Of a stretch of DNA of 64,000 nucleotides, positions 34,703 to 42,631 are shown in pieces. The first letter of the stretch is position 1. Every line of letters begins with the position of its first letter. The stretch spans positions 124,001 to 188,000 of the forward strand of contig CAZUEX010000004.1 of NCBI GenBank assembly GCA_964619535.1, read 5' to 3'. Below the pieces are notes generated by a model. That model was not told where the DNA came from and did no database searches. It saw only the letters and a list, made by a program, of their open reading frames with translations. The DNA is from Leptonema sp964619535. Its GTDB lineage: Bacteria; Spirochaetota; Leptospiria; Leptospirales; Leptonemataceae. Position numbers and translations under genes: made by a program.

Positions 34703-35380
34703 TCAGGAGGCCCTCGGCTGTTTGGGCGAGGCCTTCATGCCTTCAATGAAGTAGTCGATGGAGTTTTCTGCAAGCCTGTCAAGATCCTGCTTCAGAAGCG
34801 TAAGGTTACGCCTGTGAAAGAGGACAAGGATGCCGTCGAGGATGGCCCACAGGCCCGTTGCTGCTGCGCCGGAGTCGTTGATCGGAAACTCATGTCTGAG
34901 GATACCTTCGCGTACAACTGCCTGAACAAATTTGATGACATCGCGTGCTTTGCGGTCAATTTCCCGACTGATGCGAGAACGATTTTCGCGCAGCTCCTGC
35001 TCGGTCAGGTTCAGGATGGCAATGATGTCGAAATACTCGGGATTCTGCCTGTAGAAATCGAGATAAGCCCGGGCAACGATGCGCAGCTTTTCGGTGGAAG
35101 AATCTACAGCGGCCGCGGCCACAGATTGGCGCAGATGCTTTTCGAGAAGACCGATGCCTTCCAGAAGGACGCACTTATAAACATCTACCTTATCTTCAAA
35201 ATAAAGATAAAAGGTTCCTATGGAAAGGCCGGCCCGATCGGTGATTTCTTTAATCGTGGCATTCTGGTAGCCTTTCTCGAAGAAGGTGGACCGAGCGGCA
35301 TCGAGAATTACGTTCCGTCGCTGTTCACGGGCCTGCTCGGTGCGAGCCCTTTTAAAGCTGGAATTCGACTGGTTTTCCAT
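34703..35380 (-). CDS. TetR-family transcriptional regulator
   Basis: A 225-residue protein from ATG 35380; the upstream in-frame part to 35437 lacks similarity. The DNA-binding domain is clear: REQRRNVILDAARSTFFEKGYQNATIKEITDRAGLSIGTFYLYFEDKVDVYKC. The C-terminal ligand domain resembles the TetR C-terminal regions often linked to fatty-acid or efflux control, but no ligand can be assigned. A palindrome at 35404-35422, just ahead of its start codon, is a likely self-regulatory operator. It is divergent from a WbuC-type cupin gene and converges with the helicase. Confidence 0.9.
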   Translation of the reverse strand: MENQSNSSFKRARTEQAREQRRNVILDAARSTFFEKGYQNATIKEITDRAGLSIGTFYLYFEDKVDVYKCVLLEGIGLLEKHLRQSVAAAAVDSSTEKLRIVARAYLDFYRQNPEYFDIIAILNLTEQELRENRSRISREIDRKARDVIKFVQAVVREGILRHEFPINDSGAAATGLWAILDGILVLFHRRNLTLLKQDLDRLAENSIDYFIEGMKASPKQPRAS

Positions 35381-35403
35381 CGGAGCTTCAGACCTAATTG
35401 AAC

Positions 35404-35422
35404 AGGGTTTCAGGTAAACCCT
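35404..35422. promoter_or_regulatory. palindromic operator candidate for the TetR regulator
   Basis: AGGGTTT-CAGGT-AAACCCT is a perfect 7+7 inverted repeat with a five-base centre, 24 bases upstream of the TetR start codon and 92 bases upstream of the divergent cupin gene. Size and position fit a TetR dimer site. On the plus strand it is followed by TTTTTT and could also act as a terminator for antisense reads, but no plus-strand gene lies directly upstream. Confidence 0.5.
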
Positions 35423-35513
35423 TTTTTGTGATACCACCTTCCGAGCTGTGGCACTGAGGTAAAGGAGTTCATCTTCCTCTTGACATGTGCAGGAATGAAG
35501 GCAGCCTTCGCCG

Positions 35514-36077
35514 ATGGACTCTATTCGATGGATCGATGCAGAAATGCTTGAGGACCTGACGGAGCAGGCCCGAAAGACTCCTCGAGGTCGTCTGAATCGA
35601 AACTTTCATCATACCCTCGAAGACAATCCGCATCGCTTTCTGAACGCCCTTTTGCGCGGCACCTATGTACGTCCCCATCGTCACCTTCACCCTCCGAAGG
35701 CGGAGTCCTTTGTGGTACTGAGTGGAGCCCTTGTATTTCTGATCTTTGCCGATGATGGCAGGATTCAAGAAGGCAGGCTGCTTGCTGCTCGGGATTTGTT
35801 GCAGAACAGGGATTCAGAGCCAGGCTTTTCTTTTCACAGAGAAAGACAGCGTCTGATCCTGCCATACAGGGATGCCGTGGCAACAGGAGTGGATATCGAT
35901 CCAGGCATATGGCATACGCTGTTGCCGGTCACCGATTCAGCCGTCATCTTTGAGGTAAAGCCAGGGCCGTATGCTCCGGCCGATGATAAGGAGTTTGCCG
36001 AATGGGCCCCGGCAGAAGGCCATCCCCGGGCAAAGGACTATATGGACGGTCTGTATCGCCAGTGTTATGCTTCCTGA
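35514..36077 (+). CDS. WbuC-family cupin metalloprotein
   Basis: A 187-residue cupin. Family features are RLNRNFHHTLEDNPHRFLNALLRGTYVRPHRH (metal-ligand histidines), ESFVVLSGALVFLIFADDG, DIDPGIWHTLLP, and FEVKPGPYAPADDKEFAEWAPAEG near the end. WbuC-type proteins are found in some O-antigen loci, and their reaction is not established to my knowledge. This copy stands alone, between a TetR gene and an EI24-like gene that it overlaps tail to tail by 13 bases. The start is the ATG at 35514. The metal and substrate are unknown. Confidence 0.85.
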   Translation: MDSIRWIDAEMLEDLTEQARKTPRGRLNRNFHHTLEDNPHRFLNALLRGTYVRPHRHLHPPKAESFVVLSGALVFLIFADDGRIQEGRLLAARDLLQNRDSEPGFSFHRERQRLILPYRDAVATGVDIDPGIWHTLLPVTDSAVIFEVKPGPYAPADDKEFAEWAPAEGHPRAKDYMDGLYRQCYAS

Positions 36078-36799
36078 ACGTCGCGCCGATCTACTGCACC
36101 ATAGCGCAGCCCGAAGGCAGCGATCAGGCAAAGACCGGTGGCCATGACAAGGCCGATAACCGGAACCAGCAGAAGGGTAAGCCAGGCCAGGCCAAGACCC
36201 AGGGATTCCGGACGCATGGTTTTGAGTTGCTGCATTCGATCCCGGCTGCGCGGAAAGTCCCTTTCAAGCAGCATGTCAAAGACGCCTCGTCCAATAAAGT
36301 AGGCGTCATAGATTACAAGAGGCACGGTTTGAAACGGCCCAAGCGGCAGCGTGATCAGCATGAGCAGAAGCATGCCGATAACCTGCCCGAGGGCACGAAC
36401 AGAGCCGAGCAAAGCATTCCCGATATCGGTTAACAGGGATGTCTCTTTTCGCTGTCCGAATCGCAGCCGTTCCAGGCGGTCCTGAAGCGGCCCCAGAAAA
36501 GGCAGCACGACAAGGGCGGTAACGATGCGGTAACTGATGAGAAAAAAGAAGATGGCCGGGGGAAGGGCAAGAATCCAGACGTAGGGTAGTGCCACATCGG
36601 CGATCGTTCCCGGCAGCAGCAGAACGAGCCATTCCAAAAGCAGCACCGTTGCATAGAATACTCCGACGGCCAGTGCAAAGCCTGTTACCAGGCTGAAGAA
36701 CCCCGGCAACAGGAAGAAGGACCAGAGCCGGTGTGCGCGAACGATGCGCAGCGATTGAAAGACGGCCAGGTAGGCCCGGACGGTCCTTTTCCAGCTCAT
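36065..36799 (-). CDS. EI24/CysZ-like integral membrane protein
   Basis: A 244-residue protein with four or more membrane segments (around residues 27-55, 70-100, 135-160 and 205-232). It has the EI24-family layout: an R-x-H-R-L-W-S-F-F-L-L-P start, a central LPFLGPLQDRLE, and LPLGPFQTVPLVIYDAYFIG. In Escherichia coli the related CysZ imports sulfate. No sulfur gene is nearby, so transport of sulfate is only a possibility. It is followed by nothing on its strand and its 3' end overlaps the WbuC gene. panD lies 10 bases upstream. Confidence 0.78.
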   Translation of the reverse strand: MSWKRTVRAYLAVFQSLRIVRAHRLWSFFLLPGFFSLVTGFALAVGVFYATVLLLEWLVLLLPGTIADVALPYVWILALPPAIFFFLISYRIVTALVVLPFLGPLQDRLERLRFGQRKETSLLTDIGNALLGSVRALGQVIGMLLLMLITLPLGPFQTVPLVIYDAYFIGRGVFDMLLERDFPRSRDRMQQLKTMRPESLGLGLAWLTLLLVPVIGLVMATGLCLIAAFGLRYGAVDRRDVQEA

Positions 36800-36809
36800 T
36801 CAGACGCCT

Positions 36810-37187
36810 TCAGACGCCAATCAGCTCACCTGTAACGGCACGAATTCGGTTCGATTCGTCCACATGAACGACGCGGGGCTCATAGTCGTGGGGAATCTCA
36901 TTGGCATCGTAATGGGCGTAGGTGATGATGATGATCTTGTCGCCTGCATGGCCCAGCCTTGCAGCCGCACCGTTCAGGCAGATCGTTCCACTTCCCCGTT
37001 CGCCTCGGATGGTGTAGGTTTCAAGGCGTGCACCATTGTTCACATTGACGATGGCCACCTTTTCGTAGACCTTGATGCCAGCAGCATCGAGTAGATCCTC
37101 GTCCACGGTCAGGGAGCCCTGGTAGTTCAGATCGGCCTCTGTTACCGTTGCACGATGGATTTTCGATTTGCACATCTCAATCAGCAT
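36810..37187 (-). CDS. panD: aspartate 1-decarboxylase
   Basis: A 125-residue proenzyme from ATG 37187, preceded by a GGAGGG ribosome site. It begins MLIEMCKSKIHRATVTEADL and holds the self-cleavage site Gly24-Ser25 (Y-Q-G-S-L-T). Ser25 becomes the pyruvoyl cofactor of the alpha chain. The conserved Y-x-I-x-G-E-R-G-S-G and N-G-A-A-A-R-L segments follow. PanD makes beta-alanine for pantothenate and coenzyme A. No cleavage helper is seen here. It may share a transcript with the EI24-like gene downstream. Confidence 0.95.
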   Translation of the reverse strand: MLIEMCKSKIHRATVTEADLNYQGSLTVDEDLLDAAGIKVYEKVAIVNVNNGARLETYTIRGERGSGTICLNGAAARLGHAGDKIIIITYAHYDANEIPHDYEPRVVHVDESNRIRAVTGELIGV

Positions 37188-37413
37188 GATCAACCCTCCA
37201 CCCGAATCCGGATGCCTGCACCCGTCTTCTATTAAGAAGGACCGGTTTGCAGAAAATACAATCATTTTCCGGTCTCAGTTTCGGTCATGTACCGTCAGCT
37301 GCCCATACTGAAAACGAAAAAAGTGGCCTTCTGGAGCGGAGCGCAGCCCGTTTCAGGGTGAAAAGGTTTTTTTTGCTGGCAATTCCTTCGCATCGGTGCA
37401 GGCTATTCCTGCG

Positions 37414-39471
37414 ATGGATCCCAGCTTAGAGTCAGACTCAAAATCACCTTCTACTGCTGAGGGCACTTCTATAGAAGTGAAGCCTCTGCCCCTTACCTCG
37501 GGGCGGCGGCGTGGGAACCGCCTGGTGCGGTATGTCTACCTTTCACCGGATCTGGATGCCTCGGCCTTCGAGGGGATGGAGGTCCGGCGAATCGATGATC
37601 CGGAGCATCGCGCAGAGCCTGCGTCCATTGTGGATCGCTTTGTGACCGCTATCTGTATCGTCAGTGAGGATTACGCAGACAGTAACGCTGCAATGCTACA
37701 GGAATGGTTGAAGGGCATTTTCGCGCGAGAAATGCTCTTTCTGATCCTGTGCAAAAGAGACAGAAGCAAGGAATCCTTTGAGGGGATTCCGGCGGAGCTC
37801 ATCTACCTTGTCATTCCATCAGAAATACCGGGCCCTCTTCTACGCCAGCTGGTGGAGAATGCCTATCGCGAAATGTCTCTGCGCCTGGACCGCCTTGGCT
37901 ATCAGACACGCCTTGAGTTGAGTCTGCAGGATATGCGCCGGATCATTCGCATCGGTCAGCTCCTGTCCACAGAAAAGGACTTTGAGGTGTTGATCGATAA
38001 GATCCTGCAGGAGGCCATGGGAGTTGTCGGTGCCGATGCCGGTTCCATCTACGTAACGGAGCCCTACAGCGGCGAAAAGCCAGAATTTCTGCGCTTTAAG
38101 AAGTCAGCCCTGCAGCTCAATGCAAGCGAGTTCTTGCTTCCAATCGACTCTTCTTCGATTGCCGGTTATGTGGCCTATTCGGGCGTGCCGCTGATGATAC
38201 CGGACTGCTACGCACTGACAGGCAATGAGCCGTATCGCTTCAACAGCGAATACGATCAGCTGCATCAGTATGTTACGCGGTCGATGCTTGTGATTCCGAT
38301 GAAGAATTATCGCAACGAAATCATCGGAGTGATTCAGCTGATCAACAAAAAGCCTGAATCAGGGCAGCCGCTTACTTTCGAACAGATGCGGGATGGTGAG
38401 GTGCTGCCTTTTACAGGTCATGACATGGACAAGGCACTTGCGGTGGCCGGACAGGCTGCCGTTGCTATCGAGAACAACCGCCTGATCAATGATATTCATA
38501 ACCTTTTCGAGGGGTTTGTAAGGGCCTCCGTGACAGCAATCGAGCAACGGGATCCAACAACATCAGGACATTCCTTTCGCGTTGCTGAGTATACGGTAGG
38601 ACTGGCCGAGGCAATCGACCGGCTTTCATCAGGCCGTTTTCGACATCTGAAATTTACCCGTGAACAGATTCGTGAGATTCGTTATGCCTCGCTTCTGCAT
38701 GACTTCGGTAAAGTAGGCGTTCGTGAGCAGGTGCTTGTGAAGGCCAAGAAGCTGTACCCGGAACAGTTAAACGAGATACGCTGGAGGTTCCGTTATGCGC
38801 GCAAGGCCCTGGAGCACAGCTATGCTCAGAAGAAGTTATCCTACCTGAAAGAGAACGGAGACATTGGATTTCAGGAATACGAAAAATACATGGATGCCGA
38901 ACTGGCACAGAAGATTGCCGAGCTGCAGGGGATGCTCCAGATTGTAGAGCTGTCGAACGAACCGAGTGTGGTGGATGCTGAATCCATCCTGCAGATCGAG
39001 CAGATCGCATTAAATCGTATTCGTCTTGATGATGGATCGATTATTCCTTTTCTCACCGATAACGAGCTGATGAGCCTTCAGGTCAGGCGTGGGAACCTCG
39101 ATCAACGAGAAAGGCTTGAGATCGAAAGCCATGTAACGCATACCTACCGTTTTCTTGTACAGATCCCGTGGACAGGCGATCTGAAGCGAGTTCCCGATAT
39201 CGCCTACGGACATCATGAAAAGCTAAACGGTTCGGGTTATCCACTTGGACTCAATGAGCCTGAAATCCTTCCACAGACCAGGATGATGACCATTGCAGAT
39301 ATCTACGATGCTCTGACAGCACCCGATCGGCCCTATAAGAAGTCATTACAGGCAGAAGAGGCCCTGGATATCCTGAACAAAGAGGCCCGGGACGGCCATA
39401 TCGACAAAGACATACTGCAGATCTTTATTGAGGCCAGGATCTTTGAACGACGAGGAGAAGGATTTTACTGA
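37414..39471 (+). CDS. GAF/HD-GYP cyclic-di-GMP phosphodiesterase-type protein
   Basis: A 685-residue protein from ATG 37414 (GTG 37396 is an alternative). The N-terminal ~150 residues resemble a small receiver or toll-like input region without a clear Asp pocket. A GAF domain follows (~185-360; GADAGSIYVTE, LPIDSSSIAGYVAYSG). The HD-GYP domain (~375-680) has SGHSFRVAEYT, HDFGKVGVRE and HHEKLNGSGYPLGL, the metal and GYP motifs. About 100 extra residues are inserted between HD and GYP parts. Such enzymes hydrolyse c-di-GMP in the cytoplasm. The motif residues look intact. The signal sensed by GAF is unknown. Confidence 0.87.
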   Translation: MDPSLESDSKSPSTAEGTSIEVKPLPLTSGRRRGNRLVRYVYLSPDLDASAFEGMEVRRIDDPEHRAEPASIVDRFVTAICIVSEDYADSNAAMLQEWLKGIFAREMLFLILCKRDRSKESFEGIPAELIYLVIPSEIPGPLLRQLVENAYREMSLRLDRLGYQTRLELSLQDMRRIIRIGQLLSTEKDFEVLIDKILQEAMGVVGADAGSIYVTEPYSGEKPEFLRFKKSALQLNASEFLLPIDSSSIAGYVAYSGVPLMIPDCYALTGNEPYRFNSEYDQLHQYVTRSMLVIPMKNYRNEIIGVIQLINKKPESGQPLTFEQMRDGEVLPFTGHDMDKALAVAGQAAVAIENNRLINDIHNLFEGFVRASVTAIEQRDPTTSGHSFRVAEYTVGLAEAIDRLSSGRFRHLKFTREQIREIRYASLLHDFGKVGVREQVLVKAKKLYPEQLNEIRWRFRYARKALEHSYAQKKLSYLKENGDIGFQEYEKYMDAELAQKIAELQGMLQIVELSNEPSVVDAESILQIEQIALNRIRLDDGSIIPFLTDNELMSLQVRRGNLDQRERLEIESHVTHTYRFLVQIPWTGDLKRVPDIAYGHHEKLNGSGYPLGLNEPEILPQTRMMTIADIYDALTAPDRPYKKSLQAEEALDILNKEARDGHIDKDILQIFIEARIFERRGEGFY

Positions 39472-39604
39472 GATGAGAAAACAACGGCCTGCCTGATAGG
39501 GTCGGTACTTCGTCTCATAGCTGTCATCAATAAAAATATAGAAAGAATTGATTTGCTTTCCCCTCTTCTTTGGGCTACTGTTGCTGCAGCGAAGAGAGGA
39601 ATTT

Positions 39605-41050
39605 ATGAGCAACCAAAAATGTCCATTTCATACGACAACAGGCGGTGCGCCGGTTGTCGATAACCAGAATACGAAGACGGCCGGCCCCCGTGGGCCCGTG
39701 CTTCTTGAAGACTATCATCTGCTTGAGAAGCTGGCCCATCAGAACCGGGAGCGCATTCCCGAGCGTGTCGTTCATGCAAAGGGCTGGGGAGCATTTGGAA
39801 CTCTGACGATAACCGATGATATCAGCCGCTATTCCAGGGCGAAGATCTTTGCACAGGTCGGAAAAAAGATACCGATGCTTGCCCGATTTTCGACGGTGGC
39901 CGGCGAGAAGGGAGCGGCCGATGCAGAGCGGGATGTACGTGGATTTGCCCTGAAGTTTTACACCGAAGAGGGCAACTGGGATATGGTCGGCAACAATACG
40001 CCGGTCTTTTTTATCCGGGATCCTCTGAAGTTTCCAGACTTCATCCATACACAGAAACGCCATCCAAGGACCAATCTGCGAAGCAACACGGCTGCCTGGG
40101 ATTTCTGGAGTCTGTCCCCGGAAAGCCTGCATCAGGTAACGATACTGATGAGCGATCGCGGCATCCCCCTGAGCCCACGCTTCATGAACGGCTACGGAAG
40201 CCATACATATAGCCTCTGGAACGAGAAAGGCGAACGCTACTGGGTGAAGTTTCACTTCAAGACACAGCAGGGCCATAAGACGCTGACGAATGAAGAGGCA
40301 GAGGCCGTTGTGGCGAAAAGCCGGGAAAGCTACCAGGAGGATCTGTTCTATTCGATCGAAAGCGGAGAGTTTCCGAAGTGGACGATGTATGTGCAGATCA
40401 TGCCAGAAGCCGATGCCGAGAAAACGCCCTATAATCCCTTTGATCTGACCAAGGTATGGCCACATAAGGATTATCCGCTGATCAAGGTCGGCGTGATGGA
40501 GCTCAATCGCAATCCGGATAACTACTTTGCAGAGATTGAACAGGCGGCCTTTTCGCCGAGTAATGTCGTGCCAGGCATTGGATTCTCTCCCGATAAGATG
40601 CTTCAGGCCAGGATATTCAGCTATCCTGATGCACACCGTTATCGTCTGGGAACGCATTACGAGTCCTTGCCCGTGAATGTTCCGAAATGTCCGGTGCATC
40701 ACTATCACATGGATGGTTCGATGAACTTCTTCGGGCCGAAGACGGGAAATGTCGATGCCTATTATGAACCGAACTCTTTTGGCGGAGCCGTGGCCACGGA
40801 AGATATATCGGAGCCTCCGCTGCGTATTTCGGGCGATGCAGATCGTTATGACCACAGAGAGGGTAACGACGATTTCTCACAGCCACGAGCACTGTTTGAG
40901 CTTTTCGATGCCGGGCAGAAAGAGCGGCTTTTTTCGAATATCGCTGCTTCTATACGCGAGGTTCCCGGTTTCATTATCGAAAGGCAGCTGAAGCTTTTCG
41001 AACAGGTGCATCCGGATTATGCGGCCGGCGTTCGAAAGGCACTTGGCTGA
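39605..41050 (+). CDS. katA: monofunctional haem catalase
   Basis: A 481-residue small-subunit catalase from ATG 39605, which has a GAGAGGAA ribosome site. The active-site His is in RVVHAKGWGAFGT, the Asn in FFIRDPLKFPDFIH, and the haem-ligating Tyr in RIFSYPDAHRYRLG. It converts hydrogen peroxide to water and oxygen. The first residues (NQKCPFHTTTGGAPV) lack a signal peptide, so it is probably cytoplasmic. Upstream, ATCAAT (39526-39531) and ATTGAT (39547-39552) form a loose inverted repeat that might be a peroxide-regulator site, though it does not match a PerR or OxyR box well. A strong terminator follows. Confidence 0.96.
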   Translation: MSNQKCPFHTTTGGAPVVDNQNTKTAGPRGPVLLEDYHLLEKLAHQNRERIPERVVHAKGWGAFGTLTITDDISRYSRAKIFAQVGKKIPMLARFSTVAGEKGAADAERDVRGFALKFYTEEGNWDMVGNNTPVFFIRDPLKFPDFIHTQKRHPRTNLRSNTAAWDFWSLSPESLHQVTILMSDRGIPLSPRFMNGYGSHTYSLWNEKGERYWVKFHFKTQQGHKTLTNEEAEAVVAKSRESYQEDLFYSIESGEFPKWTMYVQIMPEADAEKTPYNPFDLTKVWPHKDYPLIKVGVMELNRNPDNYFAEIEQAAFSPSNVVPGIGFSPDKMLQARIFSYPDAHRYRLGTHYESLPVNVPKCPVHHYHMDGSMNFFGPKTGNVDAYYEPNSFGGAVATEDISEPPLRISGDADRYDHREGNDDFSQPRALFELFDAGQKERLFSNIAASIREVPGFIIERQLKLFEQVHPDYAAGVRKALG

Positions 41051-41100
41051 AACAGGGCCGCAAGTTTGATGTAAACGAAACCGCGATGCAGGAGTTGCAG

Positions 41101-41123
41101 GGCCCGGCCTTCCGGGCCTTTTT
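41101..41123 (+). terminator. Rho-independent terminator of katA
   Basis: GGCCCGG-CCTT-CCGGGCC is a perfect seven-pair G/C stem with a four-base loop, followed directly by TTTTT, 51 bases after the catalase stop. Confidence 0.9.
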
Positions 41124-41180
41124 CTCGCTCTGACAGTGCTGGCCTGATCGCCGGTAGGAATCGTACGAAGGAGTTCGCTG

Positions 41181-42023
41181 ATGGCTGAGGTGATTCGAAA
41201 GGTGAATGGCGTGGAGATCTGCACAGAGGACTTTGGAGATCCGTCCGCTCCACCCATTCTTCTGATCATGGGAGCCACAGCGTCGATGATGTGGTGGGAT
41301 GATCGATTCTGCCAGGCCCTGGCAAACAGGGGGCGGTATGTGATTCGCTACGATCATCGTGATACGGGGCGATCTACCGTCTATGAACCGGGACGACCTG
41401 CATATAACGTCATTGATATGGCCGATGATGCCGTATCGCTTCTTGAGGCCTTCGCGCTGGATGATGCTCACCTTGTGGGCATGTCTCTGGGCGGCATGAT
41501 TGCCCAGATTGTGGCCATCAGAGATCCGGATCGTGTGCGCAGCATCACCGCTCTGTCTTCAAGCGTGTGGGACGACCGCCCGGAGTTGAGGCAGATGGAC
41601 GAACGGGTCTTTGCTCACCAGGCCACCGCTACGTCCGTGGACTGGTCTGATCGGCGTTCTATAGTGGAGTTTATGGTGGAAGGATGCAGGATTCTGAACG
41701 GCTCAGCGCACCCTTTTGATGAAGGTGCGATCAGAAGGATCGCCGAAAAGGACATAGAGAGGGCTGACAATGTGCTCAGTATGTTTAACCATGCGCAGCT
41801 TTCGGGTGGAGAGCATCTGTATGGTCGATCGGTTGAGATTGGCTGTCCGTTTCTCATTGTTCATGGCACGGAAGATCCGGTACTGCCCCTGGCCCATGCA
41901 GAGGCTTTGCATGCCAATATTGCCGGCTCCAGCCTGCTTACGCTGGAAGGTGCTGGCCATGAGTTGCATGAGGCCGACTGGCCGGTGATTCTTGACGCGA
42001 TTGCCGAACATACCGATACGTGA
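41181..42023 (+). CDS. alpha/beta hydrolase
   Basis: A 280-residue protein of the alpha/beta-hydrolase fold: oxyanion region ILLIMGATASMMWWDD, nucleophile elbow GMSLGGMIAQ with Ser near 102, acid in HGTEDPVLPLAHAEAL near 230, and His in GAGHELHEADW near 257. The order and spacing match small esterases and lactonases such as the aclacinomycin-methylesterase-like group. No signal peptide is present. The substrate cannot be predicted. An AAGGAG ribosome site precedes ATG 41181. It stands alone after the catalase terminator. Confidence 0.86.
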   Translation: MAEVIRKVNGVEICTEDFGDPSAPPILLIMGATASMMWWDDRFCQALANRGRYVIRYDHRDTGRSTVYEPGRPAYNVIDMADDAVSLLEAFALDDAHLVGMSLGGMIAQIVAIRDPDRVRSITALSSSVWDDRPELRQMDERVFAHQATATSVDWSDRRSIVEFMVEGCRILNGSAHPFDEGAIRRIAEKDIERADNVLSMFNHAQLSGGEHLYGRSVEIGCPFLIVHGTEDPVLPLAHAEALHANIAGSSLLTLEGAGHELHEADWPVILDAIAEHTDT

Positions 42024-42063
42024 AGAAGGCTTGACGTCGAAGTGGCAAGGGCGACGAAAAGGC

Positions 42064-42477
42064 ATGGGAAAACATGCCATAGCCATTCTTACCAGCCTCT
42101 TCGCTGTTGCCATCATCCTTGGTTCCTATTACTTCTCAAGCCCGGAATGTGTTTCCGGTGATTGTGAGAACGGATGTGGCGTCCAGGAACAGGCCAGCAA
42201 ATTTCGCTACGAAGGATGCTTCCGAAACGGGAAGGCTCACGGAGAAGGAGTGTTTACGTCTACAAACGGGCATTCCTATACGGGCGATTTCGAAAACGGT
42301 CTGAAGCATGGCATGGGCGTCTATCGTTATCCGGACGGTACGGTATACGAAGGTCAGTGGGTGAATAACAAGCGGGAAGGGCATGGCAAACTGAGCAAGA
42401 ATGGCACCGTTCTCTATGATGGAGAATGGAAGGATGATGTACCTTTAAACAGGGCAGAAAAAGGTCCTGGAAAGTAA
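42064..42477 (+). CDS. membrane-anchored MORN-repeat protein
   Basis: A 137-residue protein from ATG 42064. Residues 4-24 form a signal anchor (IAILTSLFAVAIILG). A short cysteine-containing stretch (PECVSGDCENGCG) precedes about four MORN repeats with the pattern Y-x-G-x-F/W-x-N-G-x-x-H-G-x-G, at ~50, 73, 96 and the last one partial. MORN repeats form elongated beta sheets that bind proteins or lipids. The tail is polar. Location is probably the periplasm or cell surface. An upstream TTGAC-containing element resembles the one after the xer gene. Confidence 0.8.
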   Translation: MGKHAIAILTSLFAVAIILGSYYFSSPECVSGDCENGCGVQEQASKFRYEGCFRNGKAHGEGVFTSTNGHSYTGDFENGLKHGMGVYRYPDGTVYEGQWVNNKREGHGKLSKNGTVLYDGEWKDDVPLNRAEKGPGK

Positions 42478-42487
42478 GCGACCATAA

Positions 42488-42531
42488 CCGGACGACAGGA
42501 CTGCTGTTGCCCGGAAAGGTTGCTTTTTTTT
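42488..42531 (+). terminator. probable terminator after the MORN gene
   Basis: An 11-position stem (CCGGACGACAG with CTGTTGCCCGG, one mismatch and one G-U) with a five-base loop, followed nine bases later by eight T residues. It lies 10 bases after the MORN stop. The gap between stem and T-run weakens the call. Confidence 0.5.
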
Positions 42532-42631
42532 AGTAAATGTTAGCGTACAGGCCAAAAACTGGTTTTCAGTGCGCCCGGTCAGGGCCAACTGGCGGCAGCG
42601 CCGTTGCGCAAGCCATCGCTGAGGAGCAAAC

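Noticed and set aside
39526..39552. PerR or OxyR box upstream of catalase
   Set aside because: ATCAAT/ATTGAT arms are short, 15 bases apart and do not match the known box sequences; kept only as a remark in the katA entry.
39575..40855. A 426-codon open frame antisense to catalase
   Set aside because: It is a shadow of katA, whose motifs are complete. The antisense product has no family motifs and its stop-free length follows from the synonymous codon bias of the sense gene.
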